Assembly: GCA_022823465.1 (NCBI GenBank)
Contig: JAJEHX010000053.1
Coordinates: forward strand, 1 to 64,000
Length of the DNA: 64,000 nt
Origin: Candidatus Latescibacterota bacterium
Lineage (GTDB): Bacteria > JAAXHH01
Reading direction: 5' to 3'
Position numbers and translations under genes: made by a program. This document shows, piece after piece, positions 1 through 8,215 of this stretch (position 1 is its first letter; every line of letters begins with the position of its first letter). The notes below the pieces were generated by a model. The model saw only the letters and a program-made list of their open reading frames with translations. It was not told the origin of the DNA and made no database searches.

Positions 1-843
1 GCCAAGGCCCTGCTCGACGCCGGCGTTATCGGCGCGCCCCGGTACATGGTCCACAACACCGCCGGCGGCAGCAACAAGATGATGATCACCGTGTGGCGGC
101 ACCTGAAAAACGTCAGCGGACTGCTCCTCGACGTGGGCGTACACTTCGCCGACATCCTGGAGTACTTCATGGGGCCGGTGTCGGATATATACGCCCAGAC
201 GCGTCTGCACGAGAAGATCCGCTACAACGACATGGCGGGCAAGGATCCCGCGACGGCTTCCGGCAACTCGCCGGCCGGCGTCTACGAGCACTGGCAGGCG
301 GAAATGCCCGCGGAATTCGAAGTGACCGCGGAGGACGCGGCCTACGCGACCCTGACCTTCGAAAGCGGCGCGGTCTGCCAGTACCTCGAGGAACACGCGA
401 CTTTCGGCAAGGGATTCTGGCACCGGGGCATCTACGGTTCGGCCGGTTCGATGGCACTGCCCGGAGACCGCTCCGGCCAGCCGTTTTCCATTGCCCTCGA
501 AGGGAAGACCATCGAGGGAGACGCGCTCCTCGAACTCGTGCCGGACTTCGCCCTGGACGAGGCGACGGCGGCCCTCTTCGGAGGCGAGCGCCTGTGGCGT
601 TACGATTTCCCCTTCCCGGAGACGGACCGCAAGATCATCGCCATCGAGTACGCCGATTTCGCGGAGGCCATCGACGAAGGCCGCCAGCCCGAGGTCGACG
701 GGTACATGGGCATGCGCTCAGTCGCCATCTCCTATGGCATCATGGAGTCGGGCCAGGCGGGCCGGGCGGTCACCACGGACGAAATCATGGCGGACGACAC
801 CAACGACTACCAGCAGGAAATCAACGAGAGCCTGGGTATCTGA
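1..843 (+). CDS. Gfo/Idh/MocA-family oxidoreductase, C-terminal part (5' end outside window)
   Basis: The reading frame is open from the first base and codes for about 280 residues, so the N-terminal NAD(P)-binding Rossmann half mostly lies upstream. The visible start, AKALLDAGVIGAPRYM, is the usual link between the Rossmann domain and the substrate-binding alpha/beta domain. The stretch LLDVGVHFADILEYFMGP contains the family's D-x-G-x-H-x-x-D motif, whose His normally lies in the active site. The family oxidises or reduces sugars and related polyols with NAD(P). Substrate cannot be read from the sequence. A TIM-barrel sugar-phosphate isomerase follows 80 bp downstream, and this pairing is common in sugar or inositol catabolic clusters. 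Confidence 0.82.
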   Translation, partial: AKALLDAGVIGAPRYMVHNTAGGSNKMMITVWRHLKNVSGLLLDVGVHFADILEYFMGPVSDIYAQTRLHEKIRYNDMAGKDPATASGNSPAGVYEHWQAEMPAEFEVTAEDAAYATLTFESGAVCQYLEEHATFGKGFWHRGIYGSAGSMALPGDRSGQPFSIALEGKTIEGDALLELVPDFALDEATAALFGGERLWRYDFPFPETDRKIIAIEYADFAEAIDEGRQPEVDGYMGMRSVAISYGIMESGQAGRAVTTDEIMADDTNDYQQEINESLGI

Positions 844-923
844 AACCGGAACTGAGACAGGGTTGAGACGCGGATGAGGTACGGCAGGGTGGGCAATCCA
901 GGCGGCCACCGGGGCGATCGATC

Positions 924-1766
924 ATGAAACTCGGCTATTCCACGTGGGGCATGCCGACCGTCGAGATGGACGAGGCGGTGCCTCACCTGGCCTCCCTTGG
1001 ATACGACGGCATCGAAATCACCGTCATCCCGGGCTATACCACGGAACTGGGCACGCTCGACACCGGGGAACGGCGGCGTATCCGGAGCCTCTTCGAGACG
1101 CACGGCGTGGAGATGCCCGCCATCGCCGGGCACACCAGTCTCCTCGATCCCGACGTGCGGCAACACGCCGCCAACATGAAGCGGCTCAAGGATACCGTGG
1201 AACTCGCAGCGGACTTCACCATGGGGCATCTCGTGCCCTGCCTGGACACCACGCCCGGCGGCCGGCCGGAGGACTGGACGGACGTCAGGGACCGGCTGCT
1301 GAACGAGGTGGGCAGTCTCGTGGATTTCGGCGCGCGGCACGGCGTGGTCATCGCCATGGAGCCCCACATCGGCTGCTGCCTGTGCGACGTGGAGCGGACC
1401 CTGTGGCTGCTCGACCAGATCGATTCGGCGTACCTGAAACTCAACTACGACATCAGCCATTTCGACGTGGCCGGCGTGCCCACGGCGGAAAGCGTGGCGG
1501 CCCTGGCGCCGCACACCGTGCACACCCATGTGAAGGACCAGCGGGGCCGGGCGCCGGACTTCGAATTCCTGATCCCCGGCGAGGGCGATTTCGACTACGT
1601 GGAATACCTGGACGCCATGAAGGCGGCGGGATACGACGACTACATCACCGTGGAAGTCAGCATGATGGTGCAGCAGCGGGAGGACTACGATCCTTTAGGC
1701 GCCGCCGGGCTGGCCTATCGCACCCTGGAGGAGGCCTTCGAGGCTTCGGCGGCGGAACGGACATAG
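924..1766 (+). CDS. Sugar phosphate isomerase/epimerase (xylose isomerase-like TIM barrel)
   Basis: 280 residues beginning MKLGYSTWGMPTVEMDEAV, the typical first strand of AP endonuclease family 2/xylose isomerase-like barrels. Metal-ligand positions are visible: a Glu in IAMEPHIG, an Asp/His pair in LNYDISHFDV, HTHVKD, and a late Glu in YITVEVSMM. The family isomerises or epimerises sugars, keto-inositols or related compounds using a divalent metal. It lies directly after the Gfo/Idh gene on the same strand, so the two are probably co-expressed and act on one substrate. The start at 924 fits the expected first beta strand; the ribosome-binding site is weak. The exact reaction is unknown. Confidence 0.85.
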   Translation: MKLGYSTWGMPTVEMDEAVPHLASLGYDGIEITVIPGYTTELGTLDTGERRRIRSLFETHGVEMPAIAGHTSLLDPDVRQHAANMKRLKDTVELAADFTMGHLVPCLDTTPGGRPEDWTDVRDRLLNEVGSLVDFGARHGVVIAMEPHIGCCLCDVERTLWLLDQIDSAYLKLNYDISHFDVAGVPTAESVAALAPHTVHTHVKDQRGRAPDFEFLIPGEGDFDYVEYLDAMKAAGYDDYITVEVSMMVQQREDYDPLGAAGLAYRTLEEAFEASAAERT

Positions 1767-1915
1767 ACCCAGGCGGGATGCCTGGTGCCAGGAAGCGAGG
1801 CGCGTCTCGATGCAACAAGCGGCGACGTACCTGTAAGGTGACCGGATACGCGTCAGTCAACAGTGCATTTGCAAGTAATTTGATGAATATAGCGGTGTAA
1901 GATGAATTTAGCAGT

Positions 1916-1966
1916 GTAACGAGGTAACGAGGTAACGAGGTATGAGGTAACGAGGTAACGAGGTAT
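1916..1966. repeat. 8-bp tandem repeat (GTAACGAG)n
   Basis: Six near-perfect units of GTAACGAG (one shortened to GTATGAG), ending GTAT, in the gap between the isomerase and bacilliredoxin genes. The array lies about 65 bp upstream of the bacilliredoxin start. No function is evident; it matches this genome's habit of carrying short tandem repeats in intergenic gaps. Confidence 0.95.
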
Positions 1967-2028
1967 AATGAACGCGCATCGCGCGTATGATCGGTAAGAT
2001 CCATCACCCTTCGAGGAGGCATCACACC

Positions 2029-2442
2029 ATGTACGATCCCGTACTCGTTGAACCCATGCGCCGGGAACTGACGGACCTGGGCGTGGAAGAACTGAAGACC
2101 GCCGACGAGGTGGACGCGCTGTTGGAGGAGCACGAGGGTACGGCGCTGGTCGTGGTCAATTCCGTCTGCGGCTGCGCGGCGGCCAACGCCCGGCCGGGCG
2201 TCGCCATGGCCCTGCAGAACAGGAAAAAGCCGGATCGGATCACCACGGTATTCGCCGGCATGGACCTGGAAGCCACGAGCAAGGCGCGGGATTACTTCAA
2301 GGGCTATTTCCCGTCATCGCCGCAGATCGCGCTGATGAAGGACGGCAAGGTGGCGTACATGCTGGAACGCCACGACATCGAAGGCCGCACGGCCCTCGAC
2401 GTGGCCCAGCGGCTCATGGTGGCTTTCAACGAACACTGCTGA
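2029..2442 (+). CDS. Bacilliredoxin, BrxA/BrxB family (YphP/YqiW)
   Basis: 137 residues. The start is ATG at 2029, preceded by GAGGAGGC at 2013-2020. The protein begins MYDPVLVEPMRRELTDLGVE and carries the family's CGC redox motif (Cys47-Gly48-Cys49) in VVVNSVCGCAAANARPG, with length typical of the family. In Firmicutes, bacilliredoxins remove bacillithiol from S-bacillithiolated proteins. A YpdA-type bacilliredoxin reductase is encoded at 18045-19022 in the same window, so both steps of a de-bacillithiolation cycle may be present. No bacillithiol biosynthesis gene (bshA, bshC) is visible here, so use of that thiol is inferred. The last codons overlap the first unit of a 20-bp repeat array. 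Confidence 0.92.
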   Translation: MYDPVLVEPMRRELTDLGVEELKTADEVDALLEEHEGTALVVVNSVCGCAAANARPGVAMALQNRKKPDRITTVFAGMDLEATSKARDYFKGYFPSSPQIALMKDGKVAYMLERHDIEGRTALDVAQRLMVAFNEHC

Positions 2443-2614
2443 TCGACTGAGCACACTGCATATCGTCTGAGACCAGTGCTTATCGTCGGAGCACACTGCC
2501 GATAGACTGAGCATTCTGCTGATCGTCGGCGAACACTGCCGATCGACTGAAGCGCACTGCTTATCGTCGGCGAACACTGTCGATCGTCGGTGCACACTGC
2601 CGGTCGTCGGAGCG
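2434..2614. repeat. Nine-unit 20-bp degenerate tandem repeat between convergent genes
   Basis: Nine consecutive units (one of 21 bp) with approximate consensus CACTGCYGATCGTCGGMGCA. The array starts inside the last codons and stop of the bacilliredoxin gene and ends 5 bp before the queF stop codon, so it fills the whole space between two convergent genes. Units 2434, 2454, 2474, 2494, 2514, 2534, 2555, 2575 and 2595 alternate between GATCGACTGAGCA-like and ATCGTCGGCGAA-like halves. There are no spacers, so it is not a CRISPR. Confidence 0.95.
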
Positions 2615-2618
2615 GCGT

Positions 2619-3017
2619 CTATTCCTTCTCGTACTCCGCCGTGCAGACCGTGTGGATGCCGCCCCGGATCCGGTAGTCGGTACGCACGGTCATGCGGACC
2701 GGTTGCACCGCGGCGGCGAGGTCGTCGAGGATGCGGCGCGTGACGTGCTCCTGCACCATGCCGACGGTCCGGTATGAGAGCAGGTAGTACTTGTAGGAAC
2801 GCAGTTCGAGGACCTTCTCGTCCGGCGCGTAGGAAACGATTACCTCACCGAAATCGGGCAGTCCCGTCCAGGGACAGACCGCCGTAAACTCGTCCGTATC
2901 GATATCCACGTCGAGGGGATCGCCCTTGGATTCGTAGGGAAAGGTCTCCAGAACCTCGGGCCTGATGGCCTCGGGGCCGTCGAAGTCGAACTGCTTCTGT
3001 CGGGGTTCGATGTTCAT
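2619..3017 (-). CDS. queF: NADPH-dependent 7-cyano-7-deazaguanine reductase (QueF, short form)
   Basis: 132 residues, the length of the unimodular QueF type. It reduces preQ0 to preQ1, a four-electron nitrile reduction in queuosine tRNA modification. Cys48 in FTAVCPWTGLPDFG is the nucleophile that forms the thioimide, with the conserved Asp seven residues later. ELRSYKYYLLSYR matches the QueF family signature. The C-terminal half carries the T-fold pattern ending in the conserved GGIHT segment. No other queuosine gene is nearby. It is convergent with the bacilliredoxin gene. Confidence 0.95.
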   Translation of the reverse strand: MNIEPRQKQFDFDGPEAIRPEVLETFPYESKGDPLDVDIDTDEFTAVCPWTGLPDFGEVIVSYAPDEKVLELRSYKYYLLSYRTVGMVQEHVTRRILDDLAAAVQPVRMTVRTDYRIRGGIHTVCTAEYEKE

Positions 3018-3136
3018 TGGATCATGTTTCTCCGGTGCGGTGTCGGCGTTCCGCTAGTATCTGCTTGATGCTGCTCTGCTTGATACTGCTTTCCTTTGGG
3101 CTCCGCAGAAATGTCCGTCCGCACTTCCCCTTGCCT

Positions 3137-4333
3137 TCAGACTCTTCCCGTGATATCCGGCGCATCAGGGTCGATACTGCCCCCTTCCGGCTGTTCGGCG
3201 AGCGGCCGGTAGGGCATTTCCGTGTAAGAGGTATACGCGACGTCGAGCCAGGAAGTCTCGATCTTGCGGTGGCCCTCGTACCGGCTGTTCATCACGGCGT
3301 CGATGATGCCCGTGACCAGCAGGGTCCGCTCGGGCGGATACGGCGCCGCGCCGGTCTGGAAGAACCGCTGGATGTTGTGGCACAGGTAGCTGAAGTGGGC
3401 GTGGTTCCCCTCGCGGACCAGGTTGAAGCAGGTCCCGTGCACCTTCCCGTCGACCCGGGCCGCATAGGCCCAGGTTTCGATGTAGCCTCCCAGCATGAGG
3501 GTGGTCGTGCGGAGACCATCGCGCCGTTCAACCAGGAAGGCGGCGGGTTCGTTGGCGTGTTCCCGCGCCGTTCCCTCCGGCTTGCCGGGTATGGCGTCGA
3601 GGGCCGCGTCCATCAATTCCTTCGACCATCGCCCTTCCTCGCAGGCCCGCCACATTTCGTCGCCTTCCAGGCACTGCACCGAAGCCACGCCCGTTTCGCC
3701 GCCAAGACGCCGCTCGACCATGCACTGCAACGCTTCCAGGGTATGGTATCCATAGGATTCGATCCCGCCGAACCCCACGGTGAGGGCTTCCTCCACATTG
3801 GTTTCCAGGTCGTATTCGATCCACGGATCACGCCACGCCAGCGGCAGGGAGGAACCGGCCATCAGGGGGATGTCCAGCTCCTTCGCCCGGTCCCACATCC
3901 ACAGGGCGTCGCGGTAGTCGTAGGCAAAATGCTTGTCGCTGAACACGGGCACGGAGCGTCCACTCTCGGCGAACACGCCGGCAATCTGCTCGAAGAAGTA
4001 CCGCCGCGGGTACATGTGCCGCCCCCGTTCGTTCCACGGGTAATCGCCATGCTCGCCGATGAGCAGCACCGCGTCCACCCCCAGGCTGTCGCCTCCCGCA
4101 TGCAATGCCCCGCGGATGCTCGGGTAGACCGGCACGCCGAACTTTTCGGCCAGCTGCAGGCCAATGTCGTTCTCCAGGACGTGGTCGATGTAGAGGGACA
4201 CGACGTCCACCTGGGGCGCGAAGTAACCCTCGTCGACCGACCAGCCCTTCAGGAACTTGGAGACGATGACGTCCGCGTGGGCGCGGGGGTGATAGATAGT
4301 GCAGATGGCGGCGACGCGGAGGCGTGTCGACAT
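3137..4333 (-). CDS. Conserved protein of unknown function, Rossmann-like (possible Gfo/Idh-like oxidoreductase)
   Basis: 398 residues. The start ATG at 4333 is preceded by GGAG. The N-terminus (RLRVAAICTIYHPRAHADVI) and the segment VDAVLLIGEHGDYPWN resemble a dinucleotide-binding fold, but a canonical GxGxxG is missing. Conserved-looking stretches include MYPRRYFFEQIAGVF, VPVFSDKHFAYDYRDALWM and a Cys/His-containing middle (VASVQCLEGDEMWRACEEG). No signal peptide is seen. I believe it belongs to an uncharacterised family seen in Planctomycetes-like and other uncultured bacteria, but I cannot name a function. It stands alone, downstream of and co-directional with the inositol-phosphate synthase gene. 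Confidence 0.6.
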   Translation of the reverse strand: MSTRLRVAAICTIYHPRAHADVIVSKFLKGWSVDEGYFAPQVDVVSLYIDHVLENDIGLQLAEKFGVPVYPSIRGALHAGGDSLGVDAVLLIGEHGDYPWNERGRHMYPRRYFFEQIAGVFAESGRSVPVFSDKHFAYDYRDALWMWDRAKELDIPLMAGSSLPLAWRDPWIEYDLETNVEEALTVGFGGIESYGYHTLEALQCMVERRLGGETGVASVQCLEGDEMWRACEEGRWSKELMDAALDAIPGKPEGTAREHANEPAAFLVERRDGLRTTTLMLGGYIETWAYAARVDGKVHGTCFNLVREGNHAHFSYLCHNIQRFFQTGAAPYPPERTLLVTGIIDAVMNSRYEGHRKIETSWLDVAYTSYTEMPYRPLAEQPEGGSIDPDAPDITGRV

Positions 4334-4513
4334 GGATGCTCCCGGGCGAATGGATCCGGTTTCGCTTCTGGCTTGCGACCATGATAATGATTCGCATGCC
4401 GTTCACGCACGTGTTTTCGAAAAGAAAACGCCGACGGAACGCGCGTCCACATGACGTGACGGGCGTTCCCACCGGCATTATCGCATACGACCCGATCTCT
4501 TACGAACAACCAA

Positions 4514-5668
4514 TCAACTCGCGGGGACCGGCTCCTCCACGGGCACTTCCGCGGGCGTCTCCGCGGGTGCTTCGGCGGGACGGTCCGTCTTCTGGCCGTA
4601 TTCCTCGATGAACTCCTCCACCAGGCGCCGGCACACGTCGTCGGCGTACTGCTCGGGCGGGGACTTCATGAAGTAGGAAGAAGGACCGAGCTGGGGTCCG
4701 CTGAGGCCGTTGTCCAGGGCCAGCTTGCAGCAGCGCACCGCGTCGATGACCACGCCGGCCGAGTTGGGCGAATCCCAGACTTCCAGCTTGAGTTCGAGGT
4801 TCAGCGGCACGCCGCCGAAGGTCTCGCCTTCCATGCGGATGTGGCACCACTTGCGGTCTTCGAGCCACGGCACGTGATCGCTGGGTCCCACGTGGATGTT
4901 GTCGTCGCCCATGTCGTAACTGAGCTGGGACGTCACCGCGTTGGTCTTGCTGATCTTCTTGGATTCGAGCCGCGAGCGCTCCAGCATGTTGTAGAAATCG
5001 GTGTTGCCGCCGAAATTGAGCTGATAGGAGCGCAGGACCTTGACGCCGCGGTCCGCGAAAAGGCGGGTCAGCACGCGGTGCGTGATGGTGGCGCCCACCT
5101 GGGACTTGATGTCGTCGCCGATGATGGGCAGGCCGTGCTTGCGGAACCGCTCCGGCCAGTGGCCCGTGCTGGCGATGAAGACCGGGACGCAGTTCACAAA
5201 ACCGCATCCGGCCTGCAGGATCTGCTCCACGTACCACTTCGTGGCTTCCTCGCTGCCCACGGGCAGGTAGCTCACCACCACGTCCGTCTTCGTTTCTTTC
5301 AGCACCTCGACCACGTCCACCGTGTCGCCGGCGTCCTTCTCGATGACCTCGCTGAGGTACTTGCCGAGTCCGTCGTGGGTCATGCCCCGTTGTACCGGCA
5401 CGCCCAGGTTCGGCACGTCGGCGAACTTCACCGTGTTGTTCGGATGGGCGAAAATGGCCTCGCTGAGGTCCTTGCCCACCTTGTCCGCGCCCACGTCGAA
5501 GGCGGCCGAGAACTCGACGTCGCTGATGTGATATCCGCCCAGGTTGGCGTGCATCAGGCCGGGTATGAACTCGTCCTTCGCGGCGCCGCGGTAGTACTCC
5601 ACGCCCTGCACGAGGGACGAGGCGCAATTGCCCACGCCAACGATGGCCACTCTTACTTTGCTACTCAT
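4514..5668 (-). CDS. ino1: Inositol-3-phosphate synthase (actinobacterial/archaeal-type)
   Basis: Converts glucose 6-phosphate to 1L-myo-inositol 1-phosphate with bound NAD+. The 384-residue protein starts at [20 protein letters not shown], whose GVGNCASS loop binds NAD. Other hallmarks are [34 protein letters not shown] and [10 protein letters not shown]. The frame is open another 28 codons upstream, but homology begins at 5668. The C-terminus ends in a Pro/Ala/Glu-rich low-complexity tail of about 20 residues encoded by a small repeat. A LysR gene is divergent from it. Inositol could feed phospholipids or compatible solutes. Confidence 0.95.
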   Translation of the reverse strand: MSSKVRVAIVGVGNCASSLVQGVEYYRGAAKDEFIPGLMHANLGGYHISDVEFSAAFDVGADKVGKDLSEAIFAHPNNTVKFADVPNLGVPVQRGMTHDGLGKYLSEVIEKDAGDTVDVVEVLKETKTDVVVSYLPVGSEEATKWYVEQILQAGCGFVNCVPVFIASTGHWPERFRKHGLPIIGDDIKSQVGATITHRVLTRLFADRGVKVLRSYQLNFGGNTDFYNMLERSRLESKKISKTNAVTSQLSYDMGDDNIHVGPSDHVPWLEDRKWCHIRMEGETFGGVPLNLELKLEVWDSPNSAGVVIDAVRCCKLALDNGLSGPQLGPSSYFMKSPPEQYADDVCRRLVEEFIEEYGQKTDRPAEAPAETPAEVPVEEPVPAS

Positions 5669-5927
5669 GTTTTCCCCGCTTCCTTCCGTCACCGGGCCCG
5701 CGGCACGCGCTCCCGAAGTATTGATGAATGAATGAAATGCTCTGCATTGCACATCTGAATTGCGCTATTGCGCTAATGATTTCTGGTAATAAGAAACCCC
5801 AAATCTGGTATAATTCAAATAAATAATTACTATAATATCTATAAGTTTTATCTATAATAAGCAGACGACCTCAGACTAACCCTGAAAACACGCGCAAAAC
5901 ACGCGCAAAACACACGGAGCCAAGCCG
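5669..5927. promoter_or_regulatory. AT-rich divergent promoter region between ino1 and the LysR gene
   Basis: The stretch 5750-5870 is far more AT-rich than the surroundings. It contains TATAAT at 5809-5814 and a 9-bp direct repeat TATCTATAA at 5836-5844 and 5849-5857. LysR proteins usually bind the region shared with a divergent target gene, so the repeat is a plausible operator. A direct repeat ACACGCGCAAA lies just before the LysR start, near 5889-5912. Exact promoters were not resolved. Confidence 0.45.
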
Positions 5928-6860
5928 ATGAACCTGTATTATCTGCAGTACTTCCTGGCGGTCGCGCGGCGCGAGAGTTTCTCCAGGGCGGCACGGGACA
6001 TGCACGTGACGCAGCCCACGGTGAGCAACGGCGTTCGGGAACTGGAAGAGACGCTGGGCGTGAGGTTGTTCAACCGTGGGAGCCGGCACGTTTCATTGAC
6101 CATGGAAGGCAGGGCGCTGGTCGACTACGCCGTGCGAATCCAGGATCTCGCCGAGGAGGCGGAGAACCGCCTGGCGAGCGGGGACGTCCTGCCGGGCGAA
6201 GGATTCACCTTCGGCGCCACCGACGCCGCGGTGTCCTACCTGCTCACCGATATCCTGAAGCGCTACGTACGGCGGTATCCGGAACTGGAATTGTCCGTGC
6301 ACGTATCGCCCTCCCAGTACCTGGTGGAGGAGTTGCTGGCAAACCGCTCGGAATTCGCCCTGATCACCCTGCCGTACACCCACCCCCGGATCGAGACCAT
6401 GTCCATCTACCACGATTCCATGCCCCTCGTGGTCGGCGCCAGCCATCCCTTCGCGAACCGGCCCTCGGTTTCGCTGACGGAGGTGGCGGAACAACCGCTG
6501 ATCCTGTTTCACGAGGATTCCGTGTCCCGCCGGATCGTGGACGAACGATTCGCCGAGGTGGGCGTGTCGCCGCGCGTCGTCATGGAAATGCGCAGTCCGG
6601 AGGCCATGCGCAAACTCGTAGAAGCGGGTGTGGGGATATCCTTCCTGCCTTCCCTGACGATCCAGGAATCCACAGCAGCCGGCACGCTTCGCGAGGTTGA
6701 CGTGGAGGGCGTCGCTTTCAGCCGCGATATCGGCGTGGCCTGGCGTCGCGGCCGGTACTTCAGTCCCGCACTGGAGGTACTACTGGAGGATATTTTCGGA
6801 AGTTACGGCGAGGGGGAGGCCTGGTCGGAGCGCCAGAAAATGGAACGAAATCAGTCGTAG
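5928..6860 (+). CDS. LysR-family transcriptional regulator
   Basis: 310 residues. The N-terminal winged helix-turn-helix is clear: MNLYYLQYFLAVARRESFSR followed by AARDMHVTQPTVSNGVRELE and LGVRLFNRGSRHVSLTMEGR. Residues from about 90 on form the periplasmic-binding-like effector domain (GFTFGATDAAVSYLLTDILK). ATG at 5928 is preceded by ACGGAGC. Divergent orientation to ino1 suggests that it controls that gene and itself. The effector is unknown. Its 3' end overlaps the convergent CcmH-like gene by 10 bp. Confidence 0.93.
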   Translation: MNLYYLQYFLAVARRESFSRAARDMHVTQPTVSNGVRELEETLGVRLFNRGSRHVSLTMEGRALVDYAVRIQDLAEEAENRLASGDVLPGEGFTFGATDAAVSYLLTDILKRYVRRYPELELSVHVSPSQYLVEELLANRSEFALITLPYTHPRIETMSIYHDSMPLVVGASHPFANRPSVSLTEVAEQPLILFHEDSVSRRIVDERFAEVGVSPRVVMEMRSPEAMRKLVEAGVGISFLPSLTIQESTAAGTLREVDVEGVAFSRDIGVAWRRGRYFSPALEVLLEDIFGSYGEGEAWSERQKMERNQS

Positions 6861-7345
6861 GCGTTCAGTTCGTCGTCGATACGGGCCTGATGCCGAGGAT
6901 CTTTCGACGGGCTGCCCGAATCACTCTCGTCCCCGCGGTTCAGGCGGCCGATCCGCCACCGGCGCAACGTGATGAAGATGATCCCGCCACCGACGAGGAA
7001 CATGAGCGGAGTAAAGAGATAGGCCATCCGGTTGAAACCGGCATTAGGCGGAGCCGACAGGATGCGTTCCCCGTACATGGCCTTGTAATGATCGATGATC
7101 TCCTCGTCGGTCTTGCCGTCGGCGAGCATTTTCCGGAGATCCTCTTTCATCCTTTCAGCGGTGCCCGAGTAGTGCTGACTGAGCGGCGCGCGCCAGCAGC
7201 AAGGGGCGATCAATTGCTCCTCGACTGCCGCGGCGATCCGTTCCCGGCCATCGTCCGTGGTCGCGTCTACCCGTGAAATGGATGTACCGGGAGTCGCCAG
7301 GAGTACCAGGAATAAGAGTATGAAAAAGAGGGTGGCTCGTCGCAT
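6851..7345 (-). CDS. CcmH-like cytochrome c maturation protein with altered Cys motif
   Basis: 164 residues. There is an N-terminal signal/anchor (RRATLFFILLFLVLLATPG), a CcmH/CycL core and a C-terminal membrane segment (MAYLFTPLMFLVGGGIIFIT) followed by a charged tail. CcmH normally reduces apocytochrome c haem-binding cysteines through an LRCxxC motif. Here the matching place reads LIAPCCWRAPLSQHYSG, with two adjacent cysteines. The following helical pattern (MKEDLRKMLADGKTDEEIID, then the MYGERILSAPP-like end) is typical of the family. No other ccm genes are in the window. The variant motif may define a subfamily or another thiol role. Confidence 0.8.
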   Translation of the reverse strand: MRRATLFFILLFLVLLATPGTSISRVDATTDDGRERIAAAVEEQLIAPCCWRAPLSQHYSGTAERMKEDLRKMLADGKTDEEIIDHYKAMYGERILSAPPNAGFNRMAYLFTPLMFLVGGGIIFITLRRWRIGRLNRGDESDSGSPSKDPRHQARIDDELNAYD

Positions 7346-7442
7346 GGAACCTAAAAGACCGGCATTGGGTTAAGGCCGCATACAATCCTACTATTGTATA
7401 TACGCGAGATGGCTCAACTGTCAATGAAATTCACCTTATCGC

Positions 7443-7880
7443 TTACGGAAGACGAGCTTTTTTCGCGGCGGATCTGCCCTGTTTCAACTCGCTGATATCT
7501 ACGCTGATCCCCTCGATCAGGGTGTCCATTCTCTCGACTTTAGCATCTATTTTCTCGACTTTGGCGTCCATTCCGGCTACCTGTCCTTCCAGGGTACCCA
7601 TCCGCTCATCCAGTCTGCCCTGTTGAATCTCGACGGAGTTCATTCGCTCGTCCAGCCGGTCAAATCGCCTGTCAATAACATCAGACCGCTTGTCAACGGC
7701 ATTAAATCGCTCTTCCACGCCTTTAAATTTCTCGTCAATCCTGTCGAGAATCCGCGATTCTATGTGAAGCATTTCGGCCTTTGCTTCCCGTCTGCTCCCT
7801 TTGGCTTCCCGCCAGAAGAAAATAAAGGCCGTCAGCAATACGGCTGGTTGGATCCAGATCGATACGGTTTCCAAGTCCAT
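7443..7880 (-). CDS. Small membrane-anchored coiled-coil protein
   Basis: 145 residues. One N-terminal hydrophobic segment (IWIQPAVLLTAFIFFWR) is followed by a long heptad-rich coiled coil with repeated motifs such as DRRFDRLDERM and DAKVEKIDAKVERM. The topology and the first 25 residues resemble the 80-residue protein at 30538-30780, with a shared AFIFFW motif, so the two are probably paralogues. Such proteins often form oligomeric membrane-attached scaffolds. No family or function can be assigned from the sequence. Confidence 0.65.
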   Translation of the reverse strand: MDLETVSIWIQPAVLLTAFIFFWREAKGSRREAKAEMLHIESRILDRIDEKFKGVEERFNAVDKRSDVIDRRFDRLDERMNSVEIQQGRLDERMGTLEGQVAGMDAKVEKIDAKVERMDTLIEGISVDISELKQGRSAAKKARLP

Positions 7881-8215
7881 GCTCCTTTCCAGATGTATTG
7901 GTGCATACTGATGATATAAGGAATTAGTGGATAGCTGGCTACGAATCTCGTAATGAATCTTGCATTCGAGGGATATTTGCCGCTGAAACTCGCAAATTCC
8001 CTTGACCTTACCGGTCCTGGCCTCCTATTCTGTGGCAAAATTCGCGGGACCGCGTAGCTTGTCTCGATCAGAATTGCGGTATTGGTCTGTGCGGAGCTAT
8101 GCGCGGAGATTCCGGTGTAGGGAGCGACAGGCAGCGACGGGCATCAACAGGCAGCGTTCCCACTGCCGGCCACACCGGCTCGAAGAAACCAGAACGGAAA
8201 ACGGAGCATCCCAAC
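7881..8215. other. 335-bp intergenic region between divergent genes
   Basis: Separates the leftward coiled-coil gene from the rightward MFS gene and must hold both promoters. The part near 7895-7990 is AT-richer than the rest. The 5' part of the MFS frame stays open from 8099, but conserved sequence begins at 8216. No RNA gene or clear hairpin was seen. Confidence 0.5.

Noticed and set aside
2304-2597. Cys/Ser-rich minus-strand frames in the 20-bp repeat array
   Set aside because: They only translate the repeat and the antisense of the bacilliredoxin gene; no start signal.
2434-2614. Possible CRISPR array
   Set aside because: The 20-bp units are directly adjacent without unique spacers, and no cas gene is present.
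3017-4384. A 455-codon plus-strand frame opposite the 398-aa conserved gene
   Set aside because: Antisense of a better supported gene with a ribosome-binding site; its protein is of biased composition.
4381-4396. GATAATGATTCGCAT resembling a Fur box upstream of the 398-aa gene
   Set aside because: Only the first half matches the consensus, and no iron-related gene is nearby.
4412-4428. GTTTTC/GAAAAC hairpin downstream of ino1 as terminator
   Set aside because: Short AT-rich stem without a T-tract on the ino1 strand; too weak to call.
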